Below are positions 16,357 through 25,320 of a DNA stretch of 64,000 bases, one piece after another (position 1 is the first letter of the stretch; the number at the start of each line of letters is the position of its first letter). The notes under the pieces were generated by a model, which worked only from the letters and a program-made list of their open reading frames with translations, ran no database searches and had not been told where the DNA came from. The position numbers and the translations under genes were made by a program. Origin of the DNA: Nocardia arthritidis (lineage in GTDB: Bacteria > Actinomycetota > Actinomycetes > Mycobacteriales > Mycobacteriaceae); contig NZ_CP046172.1 in the NCBI RefSeq assembly GCF_011801145.1, positions 2,480,001 through 2,544,000 of the forward strand. Reading direction: 5' to 3'.

Positions 16357-17289
16357 GTGAACGTGACCGAGAACACACGCCGCGACGGCCTGATAAGTAT
16401 CGGGGCGCTGTCCCGGCGTACCGGTGTCTCCGTTCGCACCATCCGGTTCTATTGCGACGAAGGAATTCTCGAGCCCCGTCGTGGCGCGGGCGGGCACCGG
16501 CTGTTCGATCCGGCGACGGCGATCGAGCAGGTGTTGCTGGTGCGCCGGCTGCGCGCGCTCGGTGTCGGCCTGCCCGCAATCGCCGAAATCCTCACCGGCA
16601 CACTGTCGATCACCGAGGCCATTGCCGCGGAACGGGCCGCGCTGGACACCGAATTGGGCGCACTGGCCTGGCGGCGTGCATCATTGGCCGCCGCCGAGGA
16701 CGCGCCGCCCGCGCAACGAGCCGCGCGGTTGGCGTTGCTCGCGGCCGTGCACGACCGTCGCGGTGCGCACGACACCTTGGTCGCGTTCTGGCGCGGACTG
16801 CTCACTCCCATGTCGCCGGAGATGTTCGACGGGTTCGTCAGCATGAATATCCCGGACCCGCCGACCGACCCGACGCCGCGCCGGGTCGTCGCCTACGCCG
16901 AACTCGTCACCGCGACAGCCGATCCCGCCTTGGCTTCGGCGATGTCACGCCAGCTTTGGCGGCCCGACCCGGCCGCTATCCGCGATAAACGAGAACTCCT
17001 GACTCGGATCGCCGATGCCTGCGCGGTGGTCGATCCACTCGTCGTCGCACGCGTCGCGCCGCGTCCGGGAGCCGAACTCGACCGGTTCCTCGCCGCGCAC
17101 GCCGCCGCCCGGCGCGAACGCGACACGCCCCGCTTCCGGCGGCGACTTCTCAACGGCGCCAACGACACCGACCCGCGTATCCACCGGTACTGGAAGCTCA
17201 CCACCGAAATCACCGGAACGACCACCTCCGGGGCCGCGCAGCACTGGCTTTATCAGGCGCTGACGCGATCGATCGCCCCTGCGCCGTAA
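16357..17289 (+). CDS. MerR-family transcriptional regulator with long C-terminal domain
   Basis: A 310-residue regulator. The winged helix covers about residues 10-80 (ISIGALSRRTGVSVRTIRFY, then CDEGILEPRR and GHRLFDPATAIEQVLLVRRL). A short dimerisation helix follows, and the remaining ~190 residues form an unassigned effector domain that is longer than in metal-sensing MerR proteins and lacks their Cys ligands. I chose GTG 16357 because GGAGG lies 5 nt upstream; an in-frame GTG at 16345 is less well placed. Divergent from the isomerase-like gene, its likely target. Confidence 0.9.
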   Translation: MNVTENTRRDGLISIGALSRRTGVSVRTIRFYCDEGILEPRRGAGGHRLFDPATAIEQVLLVRRLRALGVGLPAIAEILTGTLSITEAIAAERAALDTELGALAWRRASLAAAEDAPPAQRAARLALLAAVHDRRGAHDTLVAFWRGLLTPMSPEMFDGFVSMNIPDPPTDPTPRRVVAYAELVTATADPALASAMSRQLWRPDPAAIRDKRELLTRIADACAVVDPLVVARVAPRPGAELDRFLAAHAAARRERDTPRFRRRLLNGANDTDPRIHRYWKLTTEITGTTTSGAAQHWLYQALTRSIAPAP

Positions 17290-17296
17290 GACGTGA

Positions 17297-18094
17297 CTAT
17301 GGTTTGCGTGCGACGCCGCCGTAAGCCGAAATCGATTGCAGCGCGCCGACTTCGATGGAATCGTTGCGCCATTCCGTGATCGCCGTGAAACCGGGTTCGA
17401 CGAACTCGAATCCGTCGAAGGCGGCCCGGATCTCGGCTTGGGTGCGTGGAATGTAGGGCACGCCACCGCTTTTGGTGTATTCCTCGCAGAGGGTCACATA
17501 TGCCTGGCTGTCGGTGGTGCCGTCCCACAGCACCAGGTAGCTGCCCGGCGGTGTCGCGGCCATGACGGTGCGGACGATCCGCAGCATATCCGCGTAGCTG
17601 CGGGCGTGACCGAGCACGCCCATGAACATCACCCCGATCGGTTTGGTGAAGTTCAGGATGTTGCGGGCATCGGCGACGATCTGTTCCGGGTCGTGGAAAT
17701 CGCGGTTGATATAGGTGGTTACGCCCTCGTCGGTGGTGCTCGTCAGCAGCGCGCGCGCATGCGCGAGCACCAGCGGATCGTTGTCGACGTAGACGACCTT
17801 GGACTCCGGCGCCACCGATTGCGCGACCTCGTGGGTGTTCTGCATGGTGGGCAAACCGGTTCCGATATCGAGGAACTGGCGGATCCCGGCCGCACCGGCC
17901 AGATAATGCACTGCGCGGATGAGGAATTGGCGGGACTGCACCGCCATCGTCGCGATGTCGGGGTCGATCTGCAGGCTCGCCTCGCCGACGACGCGGTCCA
18001 CCTCGTAGAAGTCCTTGCCCCCCATCCAGAAGTTCCAGATCCGCGCCGAATGCGGGATATCCGAACGAATCTCGAGGTCGTTCTCGTGCTCCAT
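17297..18094 (-). CDS. SAM-dependent methyltransferase, DUF574 family
   Basis: A 265-residue actinobacterial S-adenosyl methyltransferase of the DUF574 (Methyltransf_19) family. It has the family's N-terminal ARIWNFWMGGKDFYEVDR, SAM motif I in FLDIGTGLPTMQNTHEVA, the acidic ribose-binding loop VVYVDNDPLVLAHARALL, and ends in a WRNDSIEVGALQ segment. Actinomycetes carry many paralogues, often beside XRE/DUF5753 or DUF397 genes, and substrates are mostly unknown. Here it is divergent from an XRE/DUF5753 gene, the standard arrangement. Its 3' end is copied in the collapsed repeat at 10290-10405. Confidence 0.92.
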   Translation of the reverse strand: MEHENDLEIRSDIPHSARIWNFWMGGKDFYEVDRVVGEASLQIDPDIATMAVQSRQFLIRAVHYLAGAAGIRQFLDIGTGLPTMQNTHEVAQSVAPESKVVYVDNDPLVLAHARALLTSTTDEGVTTYINRDFHDPEQIVADARNILNFTKPIGVMFMGVLGHARSYADMLRIVRTVMAATPPGSYLVLWDGTTDSQAYVTLCEEYTKSGGVPYIPRTQAEIRAAFDGFEFVEPGFTAITEWRNDSIEVGALQSISAYGGVARKP

Positions 18095-18318
18095 CGGGTT
18101 TCGCGACTCCTCGGTCGATGACGGTGGGTGCGCGGATCGTCGCGATGCCACGCAAAGCAAACCGTCCCGTACGTACCGGATGGTCGAACATATTGCAGCG
18201 CTATGACTTTCGCGACGATCTCGACGAGCGCCAAGCTACTACAGTCCGCGCCCGTTCTGCTGCATGTGCGGAATTCCCGATCTAGAGAAATTCGCTGTGG
18301 GCGTGCAAGACTCGATCT

Positions 18319-19251
18319 GTGCGGGCTTCACGAGATTCCTCGGCGAATGCGATACGGCAGGCCGACGATGCGGCGCCGACGGCGTTGCGGCGCATACTCG
18401 GAGGTCAGCTACGACAGTTGCGTGAGGCCGCCGGTATCAGCAGGCAGGAGGCCGCGGAGACGTTGCGGTCCTCGGAATCCAAGATCAGTCGGCTGGAATT
18501 GGGGCGGGTGGGCTGCCGCCAGCGCGACCTCACCGATTTGCTCACCCTGTACGGCATCAGCGATCCGGCCGAGCGCGACACGTTCTTCGCGCTGGCTCGC
18601 CGCGCCAACGCCTCGGGTTGGTGGCAGCGCGACCACGATTGGCTGCCGCCGTGGTTCGACACCTATCTGGGATTGGAAACCGCGGCCGCGCGCATTCGCG
18701 GCTACGAACAGGGCGCGATGCCGGAGCTGCTGCAAACCGCCGACTACGCCCGAGCGCATATCCGCCTCGCCCAGCCCGATCTGCCGCCCGCCATGATCGA
18801 GCGCCGCACGCAGCTGCGGCTGCGCCGCCAGAAGATCCTCACCCGCGAGCATCCGGCCCGGCTCTGGGTCGTGGTCGAGGAGGCCGCGCTGAACCGGCTG
18901 ATCGGCGGGACCGCCGTCTGGCGCGACCAGATCGAGCACCTGCTGCGGATGCTCGAGCGGCCGAATATCGAGCTGCAGATCCTGTCCGATGCCGCGTGCG
19001 GACCCGCGATGACCGCAGGATCATTCACCATGCTGCGGTTCACCGAGCCGGATCTGCCCGATATCGTCTACACCCAACAGCTCACCGGCGCAGCGTATTT
19101 GGATAAAGACGCCGACCTGGAAGCCTACCGCCGCCTGGCCGACCGCCTCGCCGTCTACGCCATCCCGCCCGACCGCACCGCGCAATTCCTCACCAGACTC
19201 CGCGACAGCCGCGCACCCATCCTCGATCGGCCCGCCGGACGATCCGAGTAG
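18319..19251 (+). CDS. XRE-family regulator with DUF5753 domain
   Basis: A 310-residue regulator: an XRE helix-turn-helix at about residues 28-85 (LGGQLRQLREAAGISRQEAA, then ETLRSSESKISRLE), followed by the DUF5753 domain (FDTYLGLETAAARIRGYEQG, PELLQTADYARA, and a C-terminal QLTGAAYLDKDADLEAYRRL). Such proteins are expanded in Streptomyces and Nocardia, usually with a small DUF397 partner, which is absent here. GTG start at 18319. Divergent from the DUF574 methyltransferase with about 220 bp between. Confidence 0.92.
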   Translation: MRASRDSSANAIRQADDAAPTALRRILGGQLRQLREAAGISRQEAAETLRSSESKISRLELGRVGCRQRDLTDLLTLYGISDPAERDTFFALARRANASGWWQRDHDWLPPWFDTYLGLETAAARIRGYEQGAMPELLQTADYARAHIRLAQPDLPPAMIERRTQLRLRRQKILTREHPARLWVVVEEAALNRLIGGTAVWRDQIEHLLRMLERPNIELQILSDAACGPAMTAGSFTMLRFTEPDLPDIVYTQQLTGAAYLDKDADLEAYRRLADRLAVYAIPPDRTAQFLTRLRDSRAPILDRPAGRSE

Positions 19252-19261
19252 GTCGCGCGGC

Positions 19262-20053
19262 TCAACGCCACTCCCGCGACACCGCCACCGGCACAACGGG
19301 TTCCGGGGTGCGGGAAACGGGCAGTCCTGCGGTACGGGCGAATTCGGCGAAGCGAATGGCATCATGTAGCGCCGCGCCGCCCGGATCGTTGTTGAAGTAG
19401 ACGTACACGTCACGATCCTCTTCCCACGTCTCGCCGATGCGGCGCACCTGGTCGGCGAGCACATCGTCCGCGTAGCACGGCCATGGATCGCCGGCGCCTT
19501 CGTGAAACCGGAGGTAGGCCCAGTCCGCCGTCCGCCACCGCGGCGTCACCGGCCGACCCAGCCGGTCGGCCCAGCACAGCGCCGCGTTGTGGTGTTCGAG
19601 CACCGCCCGCACGTCGGCCGACCACCAACTGGCGTGCCGCGGCTCGACCGCCACCCGCAAATCGGTTGGGATCAGCCGTAATACGGCATCGAGCCGGTCC
19701 GGCGCGGCGGGCAGATCCGGCGGTAGCTGGATCAGAAAGGGCCCCAGTTTGTCGCCGAGTCCGCGCGCCGCGTCGAGCATGCGCTCCAACGGGATCTCGG
19801 GATCGAGCAGTCGCCGGAAGTGGGTGAGCACCCGGCTCGCCTTCACCGCCATGACGAAGTCGTCGGGCGTGCGGTCGCGCCAGCCCTCGAAGGTGGAGCG
19901 CGGCACCGGCCGATAGAAGGTCGCGTTCAGCTCCACCGTGGCGAACCCGTGCGCGTAGTGCTCCAACCACCGCCGCTGCGCGACACCCTTCGGATAGAAC
20001 ACCGTTCGCCAGTCCGCGTACTGCCATCCCGACGTACCGATGAAGATTGCCAT
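19262..20053 (-). CDS. DUF72 domain protein (YecE-like)
   Basis: A 263-residue TIM-barrel-like protein of the DUF72/YecE family, unknown function. Family landmarks are IFIGTSGWQYADWRTVFYP at the N-terminus, HYAHGFATVELNATFYRPVP, VMAVKASRVLTHFRRL, LIQLPPDL and YVYFNNDPGGAALHDA near the end. ATG 20053 begins right at the first conserved strand; the frame extends further but with poor bias. Convergent with the XRE gene, their stops 10 bp apart. Confidence 0.92.
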   Translation of the reverse strand: MAIFIGTSGWQYADWRTVFYPKGVAQRRWLEHYAHGFATVELNATFYRPVPRSTFEGWRDRTPDDFVMAVKASRVLTHFRRLLDPEIPLERMLDAARGLGDKLGPFLIQLPPDLPAAPDRLDAVLRLIPTDLRVAVEPRHASWWSADVRAVLEHHNAALCWADRLGRPVTPRWRTADWAYLRFHEGAGDPWPCYADDVLADQVRRIGETWEEDRDVYVYFNNDPGGAALHDAIRFAEFARTAGLPVSRTPEPVVPVAVSREWR

Positions 20054-20161
20054 ACCTTCGAAGATTCCCCTGCGAACCGCCCGCAACCACGTGGCTGTTC
20101 CGAAAACCGTCACCGCCTGGCCCTCGCGGTCGGTGAAGTTGCCGGCGTGGCCTGCGCTCGC

Positions 20162-21007
20162 TCAGATGACCCGCGCGGCCACCAGGGTCTCGAAGGAATA
20201 GGGCCGCAGGCCATCGGTACGGCCGGCGAAGTACCGCTGCTGGAGGTCCGCATGTGTGGGGTGGTCCACGACCTTCAGCCCGCACCGGTTGATCAGCCTC
20301 TCGATCTCGGATACCGGCCAGCCAGGTTGCAGAGGCTCGCCGACAGAAGCCGCGATCGGCGTGTAGATACGGGCGAATTCCGTCCCCACGTCGTCGAGTA
20401 CACGGTCCTCGGCCCGGTAGGAGAACACCACCTCAGATCCGGGAGCAGCCGCCGCGATCGTGCGTAACGTCGACTCGATCGCCTGTGCCGTCAGATAGGG
20501 GGCCACGCCCGTCCAGCAGAACATCGCCGGCTGCGCCCAGTCGAACCCGGCCGGGCCCAGGGCATCCCGAACCGATTCGGCCTCGAAATCAACCGGCACG
20601 AATACCTGCGAGTCGCTGAGCGGCAGGCCGAGCTCCCTGACCCGCTCGAGCTTCCAGGCCTGGGAGGCAGGGTGATCAATCTCGAACACCGTCAGCGAGC
20701 CGAGCAGGTCCGGCCGCCGCCACGCGAACGAGTCGAGCCCCGCCCCAAGAATCACGTACTGCGTGAAGGCACCGGCAGTCAGCCGGTCCTCGGCGTACCG
20801 GCTGCGGGTGCAGACAGCCGCGCGGGACTCGCGACGGACCGGGACGGGGAACAGCGGATCGAACCGGTCTCGCAGCTGCTGCCATACCGGGCCGACAAGC
20901 ACCAGGGCCAGCACATCGTCCAGTACCCACGGCGACGCCGTCTCCAGGCGAAACAATCCACGCGATACGGCCGCAAACATCGCCGTCCTGCTCGGCGCGC
21001 TTTCCAC
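20162..21007 (-). CDS. Class I SAM methyltransferase, leucine carboxyl methyltransferase (LCM/TIGR00027) type
   Basis: A 281-residue O-methyltransferase-like protein of the mycobacterial/nocardial LCM superfamily: ESAPSRTAMFAAVSRGLF at the start, SRYAEDRL, the SAM motif YVILGAGLDSFAWRRP, FEIDHPASQAWK and WTGVAPYLTAQAIES. Many paralogues exist, involved in methylating carboxyl or hydroxyl groups of secondary metabolites; the substrate here is unknown. I start at GTG 21007 because GAGGAGG sits 6 nt upstream and the protein then begins at the conserved ESAPSRTA; a frame from ATG 21130 adds 41 poorly conserved-looking residues. Confidence 0.87.
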   Translation of the reverse strand: MESAPSRTAMFAAVSRGLFRLETASPWVLDDVLALVLVGPVWQQLRDRFDPLFPVPVRRESRAAVCTRSRYAEDRLTAGAFTQYVILGAGLDSFAWRRPDLLGSLTVFEIDHPASQAWKLERVRELGLPLSDSQVFVPVDFEAESVRDALGPAGFDWAQPAMFCWTGVAPYLTAQAIESTLRTIAAAAPGSEVVFSYRAEDRVLDDVGTEFARIYTPIAASVGEPLQPGWPVSEIERLINRCGLKVVDHPTHADLQQRYFAGRTDGLRPYSFETLVAARVI

Positions 21008-21319
21008 GCATTCCTCCTCGTCGGCCAGCACCCTGGCCACGCCCGCCCGCTCTGCGCACTTCAGAGGATGCGCCTGAAACACCCTGACGGCCATGGCCAG
21101 ATCGCCTGGCAGCCACGATCCGCTCGCCATCAGGATCCTCCGAAACGGCCGGGCACGCCAGCATCACAGCCGCCTGCACACGCCTGGGACGCCACCAGGA
21201 CCCCCGAGACCCGCCGACTCTGCGACTGCATCTCCGCCAGGGCTTCGCGGAGCGCCGCCCCGCGAATCGTTCTCCGGCCCACCGGTCGCGGACGTCGCGC
21301 TGGAGTGCATACCAACCTG

Positions 21320-22075
21320 TCAGAAGTGAGTGCCGATCTTGACGACGGCGTCCAGCAGGCTCTGCCTGCCGAGGTTGACATCAATCTGGTCTTGCAGCCC
21401 GAGAGCGACGATCAAGTCGGTATTGACCTTGGCGCCCACCGCCAGATCGACGTCCACATTCAAGTCTGCGGCGACATTCAAACCGTCGGAAGGAAATTCG
21501 GCGGACAGGTTCGTGCCGAGCGCCTTGTCGACGGCGGCGGCGAAACCGGCAGCGAGTGTGATGCCCTGTTCGGCGAGCTTCAGCGTGGCAACGCTGCTGC
21601 TCTCGGGCTTCTCGACTTCGGCGCTGCCGGGGTCGTTCACCGCACCGAGGCGGACACCGCTTGCGTCACCGACCTTGCCGGTGAGGACACCGGTTTCGAT
21701 GTCGGCGGCCACGTCCGAGACGGTGATCCTCTTGGCGCCCTTGGACAGCTCGATGCCGCCTTCGAGAAGAACCCGGCCGCCGGTGATCTTGCGGTCCCGG
21801 TAGGCGATACTGCCCGTACCGACCGGCAGCTCGATCTTGCCGTTGGCGTTGGTTGCGCCGTTCACGCCCGTCGCCGTTACGCCCTGGGCTTGCAGGTCGA
21901 GAGCAGTATCGAGGTCGATGGACAGTCCGGCCCCCAGAAGCGGAGCCTCGCCTCCGGCCGCGGCACCGGCGGCGGGCGCGAGCCCGGTCACGACAGCGGC
22001 GACGATGCCTACGACGGCCAGAGCGATGGCATGAGCGGCGAGCCTGCCGCGTTCACGAATCGGATAATTCACCAC
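21320..22075 (-). CDS. Secreted hypothetical protein, possibly HtaA-like fold
   Basis: A 251-residue exported protein. Arg residues (RERGR) and a hydrophobic core up to AAGAAAG form a signal peptide of about 40 residues. The mature part has GGRVLLEGGIELSKGAKRIT and VSDVAADIETGVLTGKVGDA, reminiscent of HtaA/choice-of-anchor beta domains, then an Asp/Asn-rich region (SAEFPSDGLNVAADLNVDVD). No Cys and no sortase motif. The GTG at 22075 lacks a clear ribosome binding site. The HtaA resemblance is a weak inference. Confidence 0.7.
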   Translation of the reverse strand: MVNYPIRERGRLAAHAIALAVVGIVAAVVTGLAPAAGAAAGGEAPLLGAGLSIDLDTALDLQAQGVTATGVNGATNANGKIELPVGTGSIAYRDRKITGGRVLLEGGIELSKGAKRITVSDVAADIETGVLTGKVGDASGVRLGAVNDPGSAEVEKPESSSVATLKLAEQGITLAAGFAAAVDKALGTNLSAEFPSDGLNVAADLNVDVDLAVGAKVNTDLIVALGLQDQIDVNLGRQSLLDAVVKIGTHF

Positions 22076-22177
22076 CGTGATTCGTAGCCTCGCACGGTGT
22101 AGATCGTTTTCCGAATGCTCTGCGGAAGCGCTTCCACCGCAGACGGTTTCGAACCTCGGCGCATGCGACCTCGCCGG

Positions 22178-22306
22178 TTACGCCCGGCATGAGGGTGCAT
22201 TCGAGAACGAATCTCCGGGGCGCAGCCAGTAATCCTGGGCCCAAGGCTCGATCCAGACAATGAACGGCTTGTCGGAGCCCGAATTGGTGAACCTGATCTT
22301 CGGCAT
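22178..22306 (-). pseudogene. Small protein gene, probably truncated by a frameshift
   Basis: A 42-codon frame begins at ATG 22306 with MPKIRFTNSGSDKPFIVWIE and continues PWAQDYWLRPGDSF, a pattern resembling small soluble proteins with the core EPW...LRPG. It then breaks off at TAA 22178. The adjacent frame reads on with FVLECTLMPGVTGEVACAEV, which looks like the natural continuation, suggesting a one-base indel near 22205. Function unknown. A genuine 42-residue protein is the alternative. Confidence 0.45.
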
Positions 22307-22470
22307 GGCCGCAGCCTAACGATGGCGTCAGCAGCACCGCCTGGAAACCGGTTACAGCAGACGCACTGCGCGACAACGGCTTCCACTGTGCAGACCAGCG
22401 GCATTATGGAGTGTCCGTCCACGACCTGACAGGGCCGGAGCCGAGTCGACGCGCGGTAGAGTCGACGTAC

Positions 22471-23340
22471 ATGGTGTTGGGAGTGGTGTTGGTTACCGGT
22501 TCCTCCGGTGTTGTCGGTGCTGCGGTCGCACATGAAATGCATACCGCGGGTTGGCAAGTGCGTGGGTGGGACCGGCGCCCGGGACGTTGGACGACCTACT
22601 GCGGCGATCTGCGTGATGCGGAGCTTCGAACACGTGCTGTCGACGGTGTGGACGTCGTAGTACACGTGGCCGCCCTGCACGCCCCGCACGTCGGTTCGGT
22701 TCCCGATAGCGAATTCCGTGCGGTCAATGTCGATGCCACCGCCGATTTGCTCGCGCGAGCGGCCGACTCCGGTGTGCGGAGGGTGATTTACACCAGCTCC
22801 ACCTCGGTATACGGGCATGCGCTGGTCCCTGATGGTCGTGCAGTCTGGGTCGACGAGTCACTGCGGACCGAGCCACGCGATATCTACGACGAAACCAAAT
22901 TCGCAGCGGAGAATCTGGTCCGGGCGGCCGACCACCCGTTCTCGACGATCGTGTTGCGCATCGCCCGATGCTTTCCCGAGCCGCCGGCCGTTCAGGCCGC
23001 GCACCGGCTCTACCGTGGGGTCGACGTCCGCGATGTTGCCAGCGCGCACCGGCTGGCCGCCGAACGCCTTGCGGTGACCGGCCTGTTCAACATCGCCGGT
23101 CCAATGGTGTTCCGCCCCAACGACACACGGCAGTTGTGGCGCGATGCCACGGCGCTGCTCACCCACCGGGCACCGGAGACGGTGGCGTTGTTCCGGCGGC
23201 GGGGCTGGCCGCTACCGGCCCGGATCGACCGGGTTTACGACTCCGGCAAAGCAGAGCGAAAGCTGGGCTATCGTCCCGTTCATGATGTCGCGGCACTCGC
23301 GGCGACACCCGTACCCGCACCGGGTTCAACTCCACCGTAG
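22471..23340 (+). CDS. NAD-dependent epimerase/dehydratase family protein
   Basis: A 289-residue extended SDR. It has the nucleotide motif VLVTGSSGVVGAAVAHEM, GDLRD after the second strand, VVHVAALHAPH, the active site as YTSSTSVYGHALV and YDETKFAAENLV (YxxxK), and a C-terminal segment with RKLGYRPVHD. It probably oxidises, reduces or epimerises a sugar or other nucleotide-linked substrate. I start at ATG 22471, just before the Rossmann strand; the frame is open from GTG 22411 with no better ribosome binding site. It stands alone. Confidence 0.88.
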   Translation: MVLGVVLVTGSSGVVGAAVAHEMHTAGWQVRGWDRRPGRWTTYCGDLRDAELRTRAVDGVDVVVHVAALHAPHVGSVPDSEFRAVNVDATADLLARAADSGVRRVIYTSSTSVYGHALVPDGRAVWVDESLRTEPRDIYDETKFAAENLVRAADHPFSTIVLRIARCFPEPPAVQAAHRLYRGVDVRDVASAHRLAAERLAVTGLFNIAGPMVFRPNDTRQLWRDATALLTHRAPETVALFRRRGWPLPARIDRVYDSGKAERKLGYRPVHDVAALAATPVPAPGSTPP

Positions 23341-23490
23341 CCAGCACAGACATCCGCGCCAGACATGGCGGATGTTCGCGTGACGATCAGTTCGGTGCGC
23401 TCACCGGCAAGTGGAACGCGGCCGCCGCCCCTACAGTCATGTCCGGGCCACGTCGGGTCCGACAGGCTACGAGCGACCACGGGAGGTTCG

Positions 23491-24066
23491 ATGCGCAGGG
23501 AAAAGACGAACAGGCGACTGGCAGGGGTCGCGATTGCTGTTGCCGCGGTCGGCTTCTCGCTCGTCACCTCCGCTTCCGCCTCCGCCGAGACAGGATCGGC
23601 CGACGGCATCGACGTCACCATTTCGCCGCAGGACCCAACCACCCTCCGGCCGGGCGGGGCACCCATGCGCTTCACCGTCACACTGGCCAACACCACGGCC
23701 ACCGACAATCCCGCAGTGGGTTTGGTGGTGTCGCTGGGGCACTGTTCGTGCAGTCCGAGCCCGGTCAAGATGATGCCCGCCGGGTCGATGCTGATGCTCG
23801 ACCCCGCTACCAACATCTGGCAGGCGGTGCCCTACGTCGTCGAAGGAGGCGGCACCGATTTCCTCGGCCGAACCGTCGTCGCACCGTTCGCCCTCGAACA
23901 CGGACAGACCGCCACCTACCAATTGGAGGTGCGGTTGGCCGCCGACCAGGAACCGGCCATAGGCAGCGGCGCGTCGTCCGTGGATGTGACTGTCACCGAC
24001 CCCGCCACCAATACCGCGCTCGGTCACAGCCCCACGACATCGCTGCCCATCACTGTCGAACCCTGA
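23491..24066 (+). CDS. Secreted protein with a single beta-sandwich domain
   Basis: A 191-residue exported protein. ATG 23491 is preceded by GGGAGG, and MRREKTNRRLAGVAIAVAAV starts a Sec signal peptide ending near ASASAE (about residue 32). The mature domain resembles a DUF11/Ig-like fold: DVTISPQDPTTLRPGGAPMR, FTVTLANTTATDNPA, and a C-terminal SSVDVTVTDPATNTALGHS. A CSCSP motif could be a disulfide or metal site. Role on the cell surface unknown. Confidence 0.8.
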   Translation: MRREKTNRRLAGVAIAVAAVGFSLVTSASASAETGSADGIDVTISPQDPTTLRPGGAPMRFTVTLANTTATDNPAVGLVVSLGHCSCSPSPVKMMPAGSMLMLDPATNIWQAVPYVVEGGGTDFLGRTVVAPFALEHGQTATYQLEVRLAADQEPAIGSGASSVDVTVTDPATNTALGHSPTTSLPITVEP

Positions 24067-24107
24067 TCCGAGCCGGTGATTCGGGCGCTCCGCGCAATAC
24101 CGTGTAA

Positions 24108-24175
24108 TCGGCATGTGTGCGTTGTAAGGCCATGTCGCCCAACCGATCTGTGCGGTTGACCAACGCCCGCGGCGG
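24108..24175 (+). repeat. Dispersed repeat, copy 1
   Basis: About 65 bp beginning ATCGGCATGTGTGCGTTG and including TGCGGTTGACCAACGC match 28934-29000 at roughly 75-80 percent by eye. Both lie in non-coding DNA of the accessory patch. Probably fragments of the same decayed element. Confidence 0.55.
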
Positions 24176-24221
24176 TATTGCAGCGTGCTCGCTGTTGTCC
24201 GGTGAATTCCGCAGGGCCGTC

Positions 24222-24962
24222 TCACCGGCTGGTCGTAGATGGTGGAGCCCACCTGCTCAGGAATGGGTCTGCGAGCGCGGTAAGGGGCCCGCAGAGTGTC
24301 TGGCCGTTACGCGCGAACAGTTCGTCACGTGAGTCGAAGCGCCCCAGATCCATGAGCACGGTTGCGGACAGGTCGCATGCGGAAGGGCTCCCGGAGGCGC
24401 AGGTGAGCCCATCCCAATCCACTGCCGTGCGCGCAACGGCGTCGAACAGGGTCTCACCGCCTTTGTTGGTGAACCCGGTTGCGGTGGTGGCCAACTCCGT
24501 CATCTGCCCGAAGAGCTCGCCGACCGAGATCCATTCCTGTGCCACCTGAAACTCCGGCCATGCCAGGAGAACCTGTGATGGCACCAAAAACGTCGCGCGC
24601 GGGAACCGCGGATACCAGAATCGCCCGTCCACGACGAGGCCACGCACGCGTGTGGCTATGCCTCGAATGCGCGCGACGCTCTCCAGTACCGCCAGCCGCT
24701 GACTACACGAGCCTCGTCCTCGACGCAGGGTGCGCGAAGTCGGCTGCTTGTCGTTCACCGAGTAGACAGGTCGCACCGACGTTGCGATGAATTGGTGGGC
24801 TGTTCGCAGTCCGGAGAGCTGGTCCCCGTCCACCGGTATCACCCGCTCCGCGAGTGACCGCACCAGCGGATGATCGAGGTCGAGGATCGGTGTTGGATTG
24901 CAACCGCCCCGGATCGTGTCAGCACCCCCTGCCGATACTCGGCCACGCCACCAGGGAGTCAC
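24222..24962 (-). CDS. Transglutaminase-like domain protein
   Basis: About 246 residues. The catalytic-type core is visible: YSVNDKQPTSRTLRRGRGSC, where the Cys of GRGSCSQR is the expected nucleophile, then VARIRGIATRVRGLVVDGRF and FWYPRFPRATFLVP. In such proteins the His/Asp partners follow in the FWYPRF and WPEF regions. It could be a cysteine protease-like or amidating enzyme; no signal peptide is seen. The start is uncertain: the frame is open to 25421, but coding character begins near LDLDHPLVRSLAERV. I set it at the GTG at 24962. Codon bias is weaker than for core genes, fitting the accessory setting. Confidence 0.7.
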   Translation of the reverse strand: MTPWWRGRVSAGGADTIRGGCNPTPILDLDHPLVRSLAERVIPVDGDQLSGLRTAHQFIATSVRPVYSVNDKQPTSRTLRRGRGSCSQRLAVLESVARIRGIATRVRGLVVDGRFWYPRFPRATFLVPSQVLLAWPEFQVAQEWISVGELFGQMTELATTATGFTNKGGETLFDAVARTAVDWDGLTCASGSPSACDLSATVLMDLGRFDSRDELFARNGQTLCGPLTALADPFLSRWAPPSTTSR

Positions 24963-25320
24963 AAGCGAGCAGACCACCCAACCAGTATGCCCCTGAGCCG
25001 GGGTGCCCGTGTGTCTCGGGCAAATCGGCTTGTCGATATTTCGTGCGTGGGTGCCTCCGAGATGATCTCGGCGCGTTGACTTTTCGAGCTCGCCACATGC
25101 CCGCTCCGGACCGCGCTTGGCCCGCATAGAAAGATGTTCTATACCGCAACGGATCTCGTCCTGCCGACCGCCCCGCACGCGGTGCGGGTTCAGGCGGTCA
25201 TCGCAGCACCTCTTCGAGTGCTTCTGATGGTGTTCGGAATCCGAGGGCTCGGTTCCTGTCGACGAGACCCCGTAACCTGTTGCGGCAGGGTCACATATCC
25301 GAGCGAGGGAGCCGAATCCG
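24963..25320. other. Non-coding gap in the accessory patch
   Basis: I see no gene with coherent codon bias here. The right end should hold the promoter of the three-repeat protein; GAGGGAG at about 25306-25312 is its ribosome binding site. Confidence 0.4.
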
